Below, in pieces: positions 37,251 to 50,100 of a stretch of 64,000 nucleotides of DNA; position 1 is the stretch's first letter, and every line of letters starts with the position of its first letter. The stretch is from Fratercula arctica (Eukaryota > Chordata > Aves > Charadriiformes > Alcidae), in contig CANTUZ010000005.1 of NCBI GenBank assembly GCA_947846985.1, positions 17,518,389 through 17,582,388 of the forward strand. Reading direction: 5' to 3'. The notes beneath the pieces are model-generated. The model did no database searches. It saw only the letters and a list, made by a program, of their open reading frames with translations, and was not told the DNA's origin. Both the position numbers and the translations under genes were made by a program.

Positions 37251-39792
37251 TTGGGTCCCTCTGTTTGAGCACCCTGGTACCTATCTGCAGGGGGAAGAAA
37301 GACTCTCTGTTTGGCTAACAGGCACTTATATTTCAGATGCTTCAGTTCCACAGATGTGAAGAAAACTCCCCGTGGTACTTGCCTCTGGAGGACTCTTTCT
37401 GCTGGTTTAATCACGGCAGCACAGCCTCTGAATATCACTCCATGTTTTTGTTGTCAGAAGTTTGGCTATCAGACAACAGCTTTCTCCTAGCTGTAGATTC
37501 TCATTTCCAGTGTGTTAACAGTGGCATATTTACAACACTTCAGGGTTAAAAAAAAAAGTAAAAGGCCCAACTAGCATAAAAATATGTCTCAATCTCTTCT
37601 CCACAACAAAATAAACCCCAAACCAACCCAACCCCCCTACCACCCTCACCAATTAAAGAAAACAAAAGTGACTAATCTTGACCTCTCTCCAAAGGGGAAT
37701 GTTTTGCTTCTTGAATCCTTGGCTCTGGTTCTCGTATGATACTGGGACTATGACTAATAACTTCTTGCCGGAGTACTGCTGATAATTTCACCATTGAGTA
37801 GCTGTTCTCGTTCTGGATCATCATAGTATGCACTTAAATTGCCAAGATTTTATTTTTAAAAAAACCCAAAGAATAAAATATACACGCATAATCCCCAGTG
37901 TTAGAAATACATTTTTCAGCTTTAACTGTTAGGTTTTGCCTGACAATTTTTCCTCCTTGCTCCAAACTGTTATTTTTCAGATGCCTGCTATGAAACGGTT
38001 CCCTTTTCCCTTTCTTTCTCTCGAATACTTTTCCTAATTCAAAACAGATTTGAGAGAGCTGCTCTTTTTAAAGCAAATATGCCATGGATCACATCGAGTT
38101 AGGTCAGCATCGCTTATGTTATGTTTCACACTTCACCCAAATGAGGCATCCGTACTGCTTTTCAAAGGGAAGTAAGCCAGACTAGGTGCACTGGCTTTTC
38201 TGGTTGGAATAGAAAGCGAGACACATCCCCAGGTTATGGAACTGATCTTATGGCACGGCATGAGTAGGGAAGGGCACCACTATCTGCTTTGTGCTTAAAA
38301 TGTTAAAACCAAGATGACTTCAACTGTTTTTTTCAAAACCCAGTTTTTTGGCCAGTTCCTACTTTAGCATCCATAATCTACTCATTATTTACGATTTGAT
38401 AGTTACTATGCGGGCAAAAAAGGACATACACTCCTTTGTACCTAAACTGAGCTTAAAAATTAATAACCATACGATGACTTCTGCAGCAATCAAAAATGGA
38501 AAGGGAAAAGGAGTGGGGGAGAGAAAGGGAGAGAAGCAATTATAACAACAGCGAGTTTTGAGATTCCCTGAGGGCTGCTGGTAATTAAACCAACGGCAAC
38601 ATGAATCTCCGTTTGATGTGGTCATGAATTTGTTTTCAAAAGAAAAATCTTTAAAAAGATTCTTTCAAGAGAAATTTTTAGAGAACAAGCTCAGCATGAA
38701 TAATTAGACCAGAAATACTTTGATAAATATTATTATGGAGAAGTCATTTATGGGCCATGGCATCTGAGGGTTAGAAAACCTGGTGATAAATAAAGTGGCA
38801 AGTTTGCATCCATTCTGAACACACAAACCCAGGGCTGTATTCTTGTATGCCTGACTCTGCTCCTCAGAAAGGAGGCGGCCTCTTGTTTTGCCATTGCATT
38901 AAGCTTACAAAGACACAGATACAAGACAGAAAACTTCAGTGGGAAAGCTCAGTGGAACGAAAGAAAACCGCACACAATTCCAAAGGCGCTTTTCATCCCC
39001 AGGGGCTGCACAGAGATCAGAGTTGAAATTTATCGGCGATAAAATGTCTACGAGCCCACTCTACTCCCCCAGCCTTTCCAACAGCCATTCACTTCTGCTG
39101 AAATCATATCCTCGGAAATACCTCCTTCAGAATACTCTAAAGATAAAAATGCCTTCATTTTGGAGAAATGTAAGCAACCAGCAAAACCACTGAAATCCAG
39201 AGAAGATGCAGGTGCTCTCCACCCTCTAAAATCAAGTTCCCTTGGACATCCCAAAACTGCATTTCGTTTGTTTACTGACCACTTCAAAAAGTGGAGGCAG
39301 ATACAGTCAATCACAAGCCAGCAAATAACCAATGAGTGAACTAGAACGTAATATATTTACCAGTGGAAACACGTGTTTAAAAGGAAAAGAAACTGACTGT
39401 TGTCTGTCATGGTATTATTCATAAAGGCAAACTAGTAGATCTTATGGATATCAGGAGCAAAACTACAACAAAGGCAAGCAACTGCTAATGAAGAAGGGTT
39501 TTCAGTCAAATTTCATGGGTCATACAAAGTCATTACCATGCCTGCAGGAGTTCAACAGCTCTGCCAGTTGAATTTGGGGGAAATGGAGTGATTATTTTGT
39601 TATGCATTTTGTAGTTTTACACATTTTTCTTTAAATTCCAAGTTCTGAAGCCAACTATCTACGCAAGAATACCAGGTCAATTTCCAGAGTTAGCTTCTAA
39701 CCAACATTATTGCAGAGGAAACCTTGGAAACAGGTCTTCTGTGTACACCAAGGTCTCAGAAACTAGATTTTAAAGACTCTGATATTGTTTCC

Positions 39793-39811
39793 TTTTTTTT
39801 TTTTTTTTTTT
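39793..39811. repeat. Poly-T run
   Basis: Nineteen consecutive T bases, directly followed by AATTC. Confidence 0.8.
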
Positions 39812-40210
39812 AATTCTTAAATACAACCTTATGGCTTTAGGACAATTTCCAAACACTTTGGGGGCTTGACTCATTTTGAAAACTAAGAGTCAGATCATTT
39901 GGTTGCTGCCGGTAACAAGTTCTGCATGGGTTAACTTTCCAAACTGGCTCCATTGCAGGTTTCCCTCTGGTTTTGAGTCAGTTAAAATATCAAGGCTCTT
40001 CTCCATAACATTTTAAGCTCTAATGACTTCAAAAGTAAACAAATGTTTCTGATAAAATAACGTGTTTGAAAAATTTATTGGATGACAAAGATAACAAAGA
40101 ATCCTTAGTGCTTTTCTTTGTCAATAGCTTCTTCTAGGAATAGAGCTGGGCTGGGCATTTATTTGGACTAGTAAACCGTGACTCAAAAAGTGGATCTATT
40201 GGCAGTGTAA

Positions 40211-40254
40211 GCAGCTGCTCAGCGGTGGAAGCAATTGCTCAGTGGTGGAAGCAA
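40211..40254. repeat. Imperfect two-copy tandem repeat, about 22 bases
   Basis: AGCTGCTCAGCGGTGGAAGCA is followed by ATTGCTCAGTGGTGGAAGCA. The shared core is TGCTCAGYGGTGGAAGCA. Confidence 0.75.
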
Positions 40255-40816
40255 AAGGCTCACAGTATTTCATAGCTGATTAATCATCATGACAGGCTTG
40301 AAGACTAAATGATCTGCCCAGCTCCAGATGTTGGACGTGCATCCACCTCTTGCTATTCTTCTGGTGCATAGGCAGTAGCCTGGTTTGTTCATTCTTAAGA
40401 CAATGATGATCGTTACTGTTCAAAACAAAAAGGATTTGGGCTTTGTAATTTTATCCTATGATAGACCGGGCTTCTACACAAGATAACACAGTATATATAG
40501 TCTAGACATGATGAAATACTGGAAGATCCTTCAGGCAGAGGTGGTGACAGTCTTGCACATAAAGCTTTGTGATGTTTCCCTTCTCCACTCCCACCTCCTA
40601 CCAGAACTGTTATCAGTTGCACAAAGGAGGAGCATGAACATGTGTCTGGATCTCTCCTCTCAAGCCCCTGCCATTAAGGGCTGCATTAGCCCCTGTTAAA
40701 TCAATAACAAAACGCAGCTCCTCTGCGACGGGAGGCAGCATCTGTTTCAACAGCACACGGTAACACTCCACGGCATTTACAGATAGGAACGGAGAGTAGT
40801 GATATGATGAAAGCAA

Positions 40817-40880
40817 AGGAAAACATCATGGTGGCAGAAAGAAAGCACAGGAGAACATCACGGTGGCAGAAAGAAGCTAC
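40817..40880. repeat. Two-copy 32-base tandem duplication
   Basis: Two adjacent 32-base units (40817-40848 and 40849-40880) share AGGARAACATCAYGGTGGC and most of the following AGAAAGAA part. Only a few substitutions separate them, so the duplication is fairly recent. Confidence 0.8.
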
Positions 40881-41739
40881 CCAACCCTGTTTAAGGCAGA
40901 CAAAGAGTGCTACAGGGTCTTCAAGGGTTGCAGGTGATGAAAGATATCACTTTAATTCTCATCTAAAAGATGGTCCTCCAGAGAGGGACCAATTTTGTCT
41001 TGGGCATCAGTCAGGAAGGACTTCATTGACAGTGGCACTCTGGGAAGGGAACACCCTGCTTTCTGAAGCAAACTGCAGTCTGCTTTTCCCGAGGACTGGT
41101 CATTTGTGTTCACAGAAGGCAGACCATGCTTTACTTGGAAGATCTGAGTATCACCACACAAATTGGTTTAGCTGCAGGCATTTCTTATTTTCCCTTTGCA
41201 TATTTTCCTTGAAAGAGTGGAAGAGTTACTATAGAGTTATTTATTTTCTTTCTTCTGCTGTTCTCTTTTGCTAAGTAGTATTCCCTGGCCAACGGAGAGA
41301 GTAATCAGCTACTCAGTGGCGAAATTCATTCACCCTTAATTATTTCAGCCTTTGAAAAAAGGTTGTCAGATAGCACCTACTAAGGACTTTACAGATTAAA
41401 ATGCTAACATAATTCTGAATTAATGAAGACATTTTCATCGATGGCTTCATGTGATTCAGCTAACAATTTTGGCTCTGGCACATCTGCTCTGAAATGTGAA
41501 AGGAGTTTAATTCAGTCTCAAGCATCACAGTTCCTTTCAGGTATAAGTTGCTCCTTTTTACTTTATAGTACCTGCATAGTTGATTCATATATTAAAGCAA
41601 CAGTCTTTTCAAATCGAGAAATAATCTCAAATTGTATCTAAATTTTAAGATAGATGCTGAGCAACAGCGGGAATAATAAAAATGATAAAAATACTAAGTG
41701 CTTCTGTTTTCATTTTTGACCTCCAAGCCTCAGAATGCT

Positions 41740-41880
41740 TTATGATACCCAGTACGCACAGCTGAGGAAATGGAAACAACAGAAGGTGAAATGACTTGCC
41801 TCAAGTCCTGCAGAAAGTGATGGCTGAGTCAGGAACAGCACCCACACCGCCCGAAAACCCCAGAATAACCTCACCGATGC
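41740..41880 (-). repeat. MIR-like SINE remnant
   Basis: 'gctgaggaaatggaaacaac', 'gtgaaatgacttgcctcaag', 'tcctgcagaaagtgatggct' and 'gagtcaggaacagcacccac' keep the order of the reverse-complement MIR phrase ('gaggaaactgaggcacagag ... gtgacttgcccaaggtcac ... cagagccgggattcgaaccc'). Confidence 0.55.
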
Positions 41881-43940
41881 ATCTTTCTAGATGGGACATG
41901 GACTGTCGTGACGACGCAAGTGTCTGATGCTGCCTTTTAAAGGTTGATTTACAGAGAAGGCGGAGGAGGTCTGGTTGCACTTACTCCTCTCTGGCTCAGA
42001 CAGTACTCGCAGTGTACGTGTGCAAGTGCGAAGACCATGTGTGACCGGCTCTGATATGCATTATTTATATAACAGTTCTAGTGACTGAAAAACTAATAAA
42101 TCCACAGCCTGCAGATGATGTGCAGACATACAGACACGTCATCACAAATATCGCTTTATCTTGATTCTTTGTCCTTCTTTTTTTCCCTGCTGCGGCACAA
42201 CAGAGCATCTAGTACAATAGCTATATAAGCCTCTGGATAAAGAAGCAGTTTGTTTAAATCACAGCGGTTCTCCATACAACTGACACATAGGAAGAAGTGT
42301 CGCTTTCCAGGGAAACATTTCTATGTGAATATTTCACACAGGTCAAACTTTGTCAAACCTGTTTGCGGTGCAGTGCTGCAAGGTGCTCAACACTTCCCTT
42401 AGTCTCTGAGTGCACTGGACTCCCAGTGAGCTTTTCAGATCCACGTATTTGGGAAGAAATAAGTATATGTGAAACACATAGTCTATAACTTTCCATAACA
42501 GTGACTGCACAATACAAGAGGTCAAAATGAGGTTTCTCTCCTGGCGTATTGTAACCACGGTCTATTTATAATTCTACAGTTAATTTAGGGCTTGTATATC
42601 CGTGCTAGACAAAGAAGCCTGCCATGTGTAGAAAATGACATGAACTCAATCTTTGCAAACAGTCCCACAGCCTAAAAATGCTTTTGTTAGTACAGTGAAC
42701 ACCTGTACTAATTACACACTTCACTCACTTGGGGGTCATTGCTCATGGCAAAGGTTTTAAATCAGCCACCCCAGGAGACAGACATCATTATATTGCTAGA
42801 GCAGTCATTCTGATCCCGCAAAACTAGGCAACCCTGGAAATACACTCTGAAGTCTCTAAAGGTGAAAGACTAATACCCCATTGCTGGGCACAAGAAGACA
42901 GTCCAGAACATTTGAATGAAAAGAGAAAATTCAGAGAGTAATCAGATACTGCTGATTGTTGAAATCCGAAGTTTAGCATTATTTTAACATTTAAGCATAT
43001 GTACTTCTGACTTTTGTGTAAATGACATTTTTTCGATCTCTCATTGTATAGCAATACCTGACCCAGCAAAACTTGTAAACATGTAAGAAATGTCAAATAA
43101 TTTCATTATATTCACTTAGTGATTCATAGGTGCTATTTACATACCTAAAATTATGCTGGAACTCAAATACTAAGGTCAGCATTCATTTTTTTCACTGATG
43201 TAGTTCCCCATTTGAAGTCATCTGCAGTTCTCCCCAGGCGGTCCCTGCTCACGCTGATGCTAATCAGTGCTGGTACTTCCCTTAGTTCAGCATGCAAAAC
43301 TCAAAGAATCAATGGCATATAATCTTAAAACCAGCACCTAACTGGTCAGAGGGGGCAGAGATACCTGCATTTCACATTCCTCTTCTGCCAATATGTCAGA
43401 CCGCTTGCAAAACCCCTCAGCAGATTTCTCACTGGCAAATCACAGAGTGGAAAGTTACTTTCATAGGTGCTTCCTTTAATTAAATACTCTCCAAGATGTC
43501 ATGCCGGTCTCAAGATAAAAGTAGCACCATTTCTACCAAAGGCAAGGAGCCCGATGGCGTGGGCAGGGTTCTCCACCCGGCTGTTCACAGCCACTCTGCA
43601 CCCCAGTACCCTGGGGGGGGGAAGTAAAAGGGGAGTGGGAGAAGAAATTCGTTCAGAAACAACAAAGAACAGGAGCAAGAGCAGAAAAATAATGGAGCAA
43701 GGGCAGAGAAGGGATAATCTGAAGCATTTAGCATTTTCACAAATGCCTCTTGGGTGAATGCTAAAAAGGTTTACAAGGATGCAGATGACCAAATGCACAA
43801 ATTCTTCATACGATGCCTAGGAACTCTAACATTCAAGCTAAAGGCAATGAATAATTCCATTTTCTATCAAATTATCTCCAAACTCTTTAATCCGTACTTC
43901 ATCTTGTACTTTACAAGCACACAGTATAAATTTTCACCAA

Positions 43941-44508
43941 CATAGAATCATAGAATCGCCTAGGTTGGAAGGGACTTTTCAGATCATCTAGTCCAACCGT
44001 CAACCTAACTCTGACAAAACCCATCACTAAACCATATCTCTAAGCACTATGTCTGCCTGTCTTTTAAATACCTCCAGGGATGGTGACTCAACCACTTCCC
44101 TGGGCAGCCTGTTCCAATGCTTAATAACCCTTTTGAGTGTAAAAATTTTTCCTAATATCCAATTGAAGTCTCCCCTGGTGCAACTTGAGGCCGTTTCCTC
44201 TTGTCCTATTGCCTGTTACCTGGGAGAAGAGACCAGCTCCCACCTCTCTACAACCTCCTTTCATGTAGTTGTAGAGAGCGATAAGGTCTCCCCTCAGCCT
44301 CCTTTTCTCCAGGCTAAACAACCCCAGCTCCCTCAGCCACTCCTCATAAGACTTGCTCTCCAGACCCCTCACCAGCTTCGTTGCCCTTCTCTGGACCCGC
44401 CCCAGCACCTCAATGTCTTTTTTGCGGTGCGGGGCCCAAAACTGGACACAATACTTGAGGTGGGGCCTCACCAGTGCCAAGTACAGGGGGCCGATTACTT
44501 CCCTAGTC
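43941..44508 (-). mobile_element. CR1 LINE, 5'-truncated, about 570 bases, minus orientation
   Basis: The copy begins on the plus strand with CATAGAATCATAGAATC (the reverse complement of the CR1 tail), followed by 'gcctaggttggaagggactt' and 'catctagtccaaccgtcaac'. It runs to about 44508, where similarity stops at 'gattacttccctagtcc'. It covers the CR1 3' UTR and the end of ORF2. It is a separate insertion from the copy at 37066-37250 and better preserved. Confidence 0.95.
44121..44508 (-). pseudogene. CR1 ORF2 C-terminal fragment
   Basis: The minus-strand frame encodes the end of the CR1 reverse transcriptase ORF: '[18 protein letters not shown]', '[17 protein letters not shown]', '[19 protein letters not shown]' and 'RTRGNGLKL'. 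It is open through the copy but has no catalytic core, because the insertion is truncated 5' of it, and it ends early at a frame change after 'DIRKNF'. It is not a gene. Confidence 0.9.
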
Positions 44509-45877
44509 CATGTGTAGATGCAAATTTTTTCTTCCATTTGTGTGACCCTTTTCTGCCAGATTCATTAGGCAACATTAGAAAAATAACACCCCTTGAGCTC
44601 TGTGTTACCCCATGAACCTCTCTGTCTCCCTCCACTGAGACTCAGGAGTGGGGACACGTTTTGCAACAACATCTCCTAAATATACAATAGTCCCAATTTG
44701 CTTCTCTTCCACCCCAGAGTAAGTGAGGAGTAAACTTATTGATGTCAATGGGATTAAGGTAATAAAAATGCCCTGAAAAAGAAGATCACTGTCAGCAGTT
44801 AGAGGAGAACACATCAAAGGCTTGTCCATTTGCACACAGCATATCCCCTATAGTAATAAGATAAGTAAATAGCACATATAACTGCGAAGAACTCACATTA
44901 CTAAGTGGTACACTGTTTAAAGCAGATCTTTCTTCAGTGCACAAATAGACAGTGTTCTCTTTTACTCTTTTAAAAAACAACCGTCATACAAATTCTAGCC
45001 ATGTCTTCATTCTTATGTTATTCAAATTTCCTAAAACTGCACAATTTCATAGAAAACATACTATAGAAGAAAAAAATAATCCCAACAAACAGAAACCACC
45101 AAACCTGGCAGGATATATTCAGAGAAACTACAGTTTTGGAAAAGAAATGGCAAGGTTTTTAGCATATGCTGTAAAAGTAATGACAACCAAAAGGTTATCT
45201 AAAGTGTAATTTAACGAAATGTGCTCGCATTGTTTGCAGATAAAACAATGCCGAGGCCATGTGTAAAAGTCCCGAACTGCAGGACAGTAATGAGTTTGTG
45301 AATCAGGACTGTAAATTCCCCGTGCTGTGAATGTGGGAGCCATCAGGAGCACACACGATTGAGTCAGCAGTTACCAAGACACATACATACAGTACAGGCC
45401 ACTCAAGTCTCCAAACTGCCATTTATCATTTCCTGAGAGAACAGTTTCTTGGCAAGTCTCCTTTAAAAACATTTTTTTTCCAAAACAACCGACCATTCCA
45501 GCAGGCTACGAATACCACTATAATTTGGTCTATTTTTCATATCAAGTAGACTATGGGCTTTGGTTTTCAGTTAATTAAAGAAACCTTTTCAGATTTCCAA
45601 ACGTTGCTTGCAGCAGGGTAGATCCCACAACGAGCCAGCTTTAAAACAGTGCCAGTCGCAGCCTGAACCGTACAGAGAAGGTGAAAAAAAAAAAAAAGAC
45701 ATAAAACCCCCAATGGTTTGAAGTTGCAAAGCCCAGCTTACATAACGCCAAATTTCGTCGCGCTGCCAAACTCTTAACTTTTGCCTCTGATGAAAACAAC
45801 CGTCCTGGGCTCCACTGTATTTCATACTCCAGAATGTGCAATGGCTCAGAGCTGTCTATAAAAATTTGAACTCTGTC

Positions 45878-45908
<31 letters not shown>
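45878..45908. repeat. TTG trinucleotide microsatellite
   Basis: Ten TTG/TGT units are followed by ATTACT. It sits at the edge of an ancient repeat. Confidence 0.9.
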
Positions 45909-45929
45909 ATTACTCTTCCTATTCCTCCT

Positions 45930-46250
45930 ACTATTACTACACACTAATAGCATTTAGGGGCCTTGTCTGAGATCAGAGCCCTGATGGGTTATGAATTGTC
46001 CACACACACCGAGAGAATCAGCCCTTGCCTTAAAAAATGCATGATCTAAATAGATGAGATAAAAAAAAGGGGTGGGACAAAGATCGTATTTTCATTCCTG
46101 TTTTATACATATGGAACTGCGATACGGAGGGATTAAATGTCTTGCCTGTGCTCACAGAAAAAATATCTGGGGCAAAAGCTAGGAATTGAACCAAAGTTTT
46201 CCAGTTCAAATCAGCTTCGTCTTCCTTCATTAACCCTATGCTTACTAACT
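45930..46250 (+). mobile_element. Ancient amniote interspersed repeat, longer copy
   Basis: In order: 'ctactattactacacactaa', 'tagcatttaggggcc', 'gagatcagagccctgatggg', 'cagcccttgcctt', 'gatctaaatagatgagat', 'acggagggattaaatgtctt', 'gcctgtgctcacag' and 'agctaggaattgaaccaaag'. This is the same family as 24135-24420 and a fuller copy. It matches the common bird/reptile old-repeat plan ('aatagtgcctagaggcc', 'gatcagggccccattg', 'agtctaaatagacaag', 'ttaagtgacttgccc', 'gggaattgaaccca'). Confidence 0.65.
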
Positions 46251-46721
46251 GCAAGACTGTAGTCAAATCTGTATTTATAAGCTGAGACATCAGAGCCACT
46301 TTCAGCCTTTGGGCACACGGGGCCTAAGCACAGAAGGGGAACAAGATGCCTCTAACCTCTTGCAAGAATGTATATGTTCCCGTAGCAATAGTTACTTGTG
46401 GCTTTGCTTCTTGAAGCGTTAGAAAAGCCAAACTTAGGAAATAAAGTCCCATATTTTGATTTCCTATTTGGTGAAGGAAGTCTGGATTCTGCTATTTCTC
46501 TGCAGAGTCCTCTGTGCAAGCGGCCACAGAAACAACAAACTGTGCCATGCTTCAGGAAAAAAGCAAATAATCACTTAATGGGGTTCTCTAAATATATGAC
46601 CTGCAGTTCACACATTCTTACTAAAAAAAGAAAAGGAAAAAAAAAGAGTAGTTATACACGTGTCAGTAAAGAACTACTATATTACCTTGTCTTCAGAAAA
46701 CTTTTGTCTTCTGAAAAAAAC

Positions 46722-46772
46722 AAGTAGTTTTCTACTTCAGAAGTAGTTTTCTTCCGAAAATCAAGTAGTTTT
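46722..46772. repeat. Three dispersed copies of AAGTAGTTTT
   Basis: The word starts at 46722, 46741 and 46763, with TCAGAAGTAG- and CTTC-type sequence between. The cluster ends 24 bases before the CR1 at 46796. Confidence 0.6.
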
Positions 46773-46795
46773 ATTTATTTTTTTAAACTGGTATT

Positions 46796-47122
46796 TAGAA
46801 TCATAGAATATATCAAGTTGGAAGAGACCCACAAGCATCACTGAGTCCAACTACCTGCTCCTCGCAGGACTACCTAAAACTAAACCATACGTCTAAGAGC
46901 ACCATCCAGACACTCCTTGAACTCTGACAGGCTTGGTGCCCTGACCACTGCTCTGGGGAGCCTGCTCCAGTGACCAGCCACCCTTTCAGTGAAGAACCTT
47001 TTCCTAATGTCCAATCTGAACTTCCCTTGATGCAGCTTCATTCCATTTCTTTGTGTCCTATAGCTGATGACCAGACAGAGGAGATCAGCACCTTCCCCTC
47101 CACTGTCCCTCTCTACCCTAAG
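46796..47122 (-). mobile_element. CR1 LINE 3' fragment of a different subfamily, minus orientation
   Basis: The plus strand starts TAGAATCATAGAATATATC, then 'agttggaagagacccacaag', 'catcactgagtccaactacc', 'tgctcctcgcaggactacc', 'ctgctccagtgaccagccac', 'cctttcagtgaagaaccttt' and 'tcctaatgtccaatctgaac'. This is the reverse complement of a CR1 3' end whose wording differs clearly from the 43941 copy. It ends near 47122. Confidence 0.9.
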
Positions 47123-50100
47123 AATGTGTCATTTTGGAGGCTCTTACTTTGGACAATTAAAAAGTCATGGTTTTGTTTTGTTGTTGGTTGATTTTTTCGT
47201 GTGGTTTTTTTAAGAGAAAGAATAAATGTACTTGAAATTAGGACAACTTCACAACAAATTTCAAGTCTTCATTCCAAAGTATGGATATAGGAGAGCATCT
47301 CAAAACACTTACAAGATTTAAAAATAATTACAATAATATGGGAATAATTATGTGTCTCTCTCTAACTTTCTTCTTGGAATGGCTGAAGCTTTTCAGCTGA
47401 AATATCCCCAAAAATTTTAGTCCGAGATGCCCAAAATGGGAAACTTCAGGTCATACGGTTGAAGTTTCACACAACTAAAACAAAGTCTTGTAGTGGGAAA
47501 TGTCTTACAAGGTTTTGGTAAGGCTCTGAAACACTCCCAACGCCCACGAAGAAGCAGGTGAATACACATAATAAATCCCAACATACATTTTCATGGGAGA
47601 CAAACTGGGCTTCATTACTTGGCTTCAGTACCACACTTTTGGTTATTTTTACAGAAGAGAAGACTGTCATTATTTGCCTTGGTCAGTAAAGAGAGCTTCT
47701 GTTGCACGGGAAATTATGGCGTATCACAATTTTTTTAACCTCTCAAAATATTGAGATATTTCAACAAGTGGAAACTGCAAATTATTTTAATTTGGAAACA
47801 CCTAAATGGTTTTAGCTTCGTGATGAATGTTGATAGTACCAAAACATTTCATCAAAAAAGTAAAAACCCTATCACTATCCCAAAGTGCCTAAAAGGAGTA
47901 AAAAGACAACCAAACAAAGTGCAGCATTTCAATGTCCTTGGATTAAAATGCTGATCACAATGAAAAAGTTTAAACCAATGATTCCAAGAAGGTCTGACTG
48001 AAAATGTTATCCAAAGAGCCTTGTTCACATGTGACAACACAGAGGTTTCTAATGAGACTTCTATTTTTTTCCAAAATGATAATTTTTTGCCAGCTCTAAG
48101 ATCAGGTGTTCAAGACTTCTTACTTTTTTAATACCCCCCCTTCTCCCTGACAAAACCTGACCATTTCACAGTCCTTCCTTGCCATTAGCTCGCCCTCCTG
48201 AGATGTTGACACAAGTGCCTGCTCATTTGGGAAGCGCTTTGGAGTGGGCCTCTGAAGAAACGCCTGTCATGAGGGCTATCAGTTTTAAAATCACTTACAA
48301 AACTGAAGAATTTCCTGTTTCTGTAAGTGGCTCTAACTAGCTCTTTCCACCAGAAATCCCTGGAGAGGCAAATTGTTTTTCCCTGTACAGAACAGGGACA
48401 GCAGAACAGGACAACAGCTAATGCTGCAAAATAATGGGGCTGCCAAAAACCTATGTATGGTCCTTGGACGGTTGAAGACCACCTTTCTATCTCCGGCTTT
48501 GCCTGAGGTGAGCAGGTAGCAAGTCCTACCAGGGAGCCTTCCAAAGCAGGCCGTGTTTTGGGATCACTGTGTGAAAATACAATAGGATGGGTATCCTCTA
48601 AAGCCAGTGAGACCTTTGCCATTGACTTTAAAAGGAGCAGAAGCACAGTCGAGCGTAATTATTTTTTATCAACAACATATTTACTTTAGGATTAGTCCCA
48701 GGAGCACTCAGGTCAGGCCTGGCCCTGGAGGCGCTTCAGTCTGAACAGTCAATTAGTGTCAATGTTAGTCTACTTTCTCAAGTTTTGATAACAAAGTCTC
48801 TCCAAGACTTTTAGTTGTGGAAATGGATGGAAAATGTAAATCTATCCAATTATTAGAGGTGAAAATTTTCCATTAAACTCTTGTGTTGTTCAGTTTTGGT
48901 GATACAAGAAACCATCTCGATCCTATAGCCCAATTTGTTAAGCCAGTCTTGTACATATTGATCTGATTACCAGCAAAAATACAGAGGGGAAAGAAAACAG
49001 TAAGAGCTGGTCATGTGGTTTTATGAGACACAGGTCAAAATCTTCACCCCGATTGTCTCTTGAGGACTGTATCAAACTGTGGTTTACCAAGAATATCCTG
49101 CCTCTAGAAGAAACCCAGCGAGATCTGTAAACTGCAGCGGATAACACTCAGCTCCATGACACAACTGGCAATACTAATGGAGACTGACAACCACACCTGA
49201 CCAGACTAAAATATCACCAGAAACACTGTGTAGAGGAAATTTAACATGGAAAAGGAAGATGCTGAGGATCGCTGTGTGGAAAATCCCCTCGCACAGGGCA
49301 ATTCTGGAAAACACGGAGGGGGGCACTGCTCTTTGAAGGAACCTTGCTCGGGGACTCCAGCACGTTCTGTCTGCTTCCAAGGAACGCTTGCACCTTGATT
49401 TGTATTCAGTGAGTTAATAAAGATATCACTTATTTCCTGGAAATCAGGGTGTGCCTGCTGACTGTCTGAAATGCTTTCTTAATGAAACCTTTACCTCGGC
49501 TGCCGATAGGACTCTTGTACTAGGCTGCTGACTCAGCTGCTGGAGACCCTCCTCCACCATCCATAGGGATGTCCTTCTTTGGCTATAGAGGTTTCTATAG
49601 CATTTTTAAAATGTTGTTTTCTAGGCAGGTTCTCTACTCTATGTAATTATGACATTGTTTCTGATATGAATGGTCCTCCTTGCCACCAACCTCCTCCCTG
49701 CCTTTCCCCCAAACTAAAAAATCCTGGTTGAAAACCAAAACAAATAGTAGATTTTTATCACACAGAATTTGTTAATAATACTTTCCCTGAAATAGTTCCC
49801 AGGCCTTTTTTAATGCTCAAATAAAGGCCCAAACATTTACAGCCAGCACTCTAAGCCAACTAATAATTTATTTGAGCCATACTGAAAAGCTCAAGAGGGA
49901 TTTTGAATGAAAAATTTAGTGAATAAACTGATAGCCAAATACTGCCTTGGAGTCCTGCCATTGTAATACAGTGGATGGATGGAGCTCTGTCGGTGACCAA
50001 GGCGTACACTGAAAAACAAACAGTCAATCAGATGATAGTTAAGTCTTGTCAATCTAAAGTAGAAAAGCTAATGCCTTTTAGTAAACTTTGAGCCTTAGTA

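Larger units (their letters stand above)
37251..43940. other. Intronic stretch without genes
   Basis: AT-rich intron. It holds a poly-T run at 39793-39811, two small imperfect tandem duplications at 40211-40254 and 40817-40880, and a MIR-like remnant at about 41740-41880. No conserved coding frame was recognised. Confidence 0.5.
44509..46795. other. Intronic stretch with TTG repeat and old repeat
   Basis: No genes. It contains the TTG microsatellite (45878-45908), the long ancient repeat (about 45930-46250) and a cluster of AAGTAGTTTT words just before the next CR1. Confidence 0.5.

Noticed and set aside
44049..44615. Plus-strand open frame of 188 codons
   Set aside because: It is the antisense shadow of the CR1 ORF2 fragment on the minus strand.
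46675..46705. A minus-strand 'E D K' followed by GTAAT, tested as the end of the preceding KCNQ1 exon
   Set aside because: The residues before it do not resemble GARLNRV, and the sequence is part of a local AAGTAGTTTT/CTTCTGAA repeat cluster.
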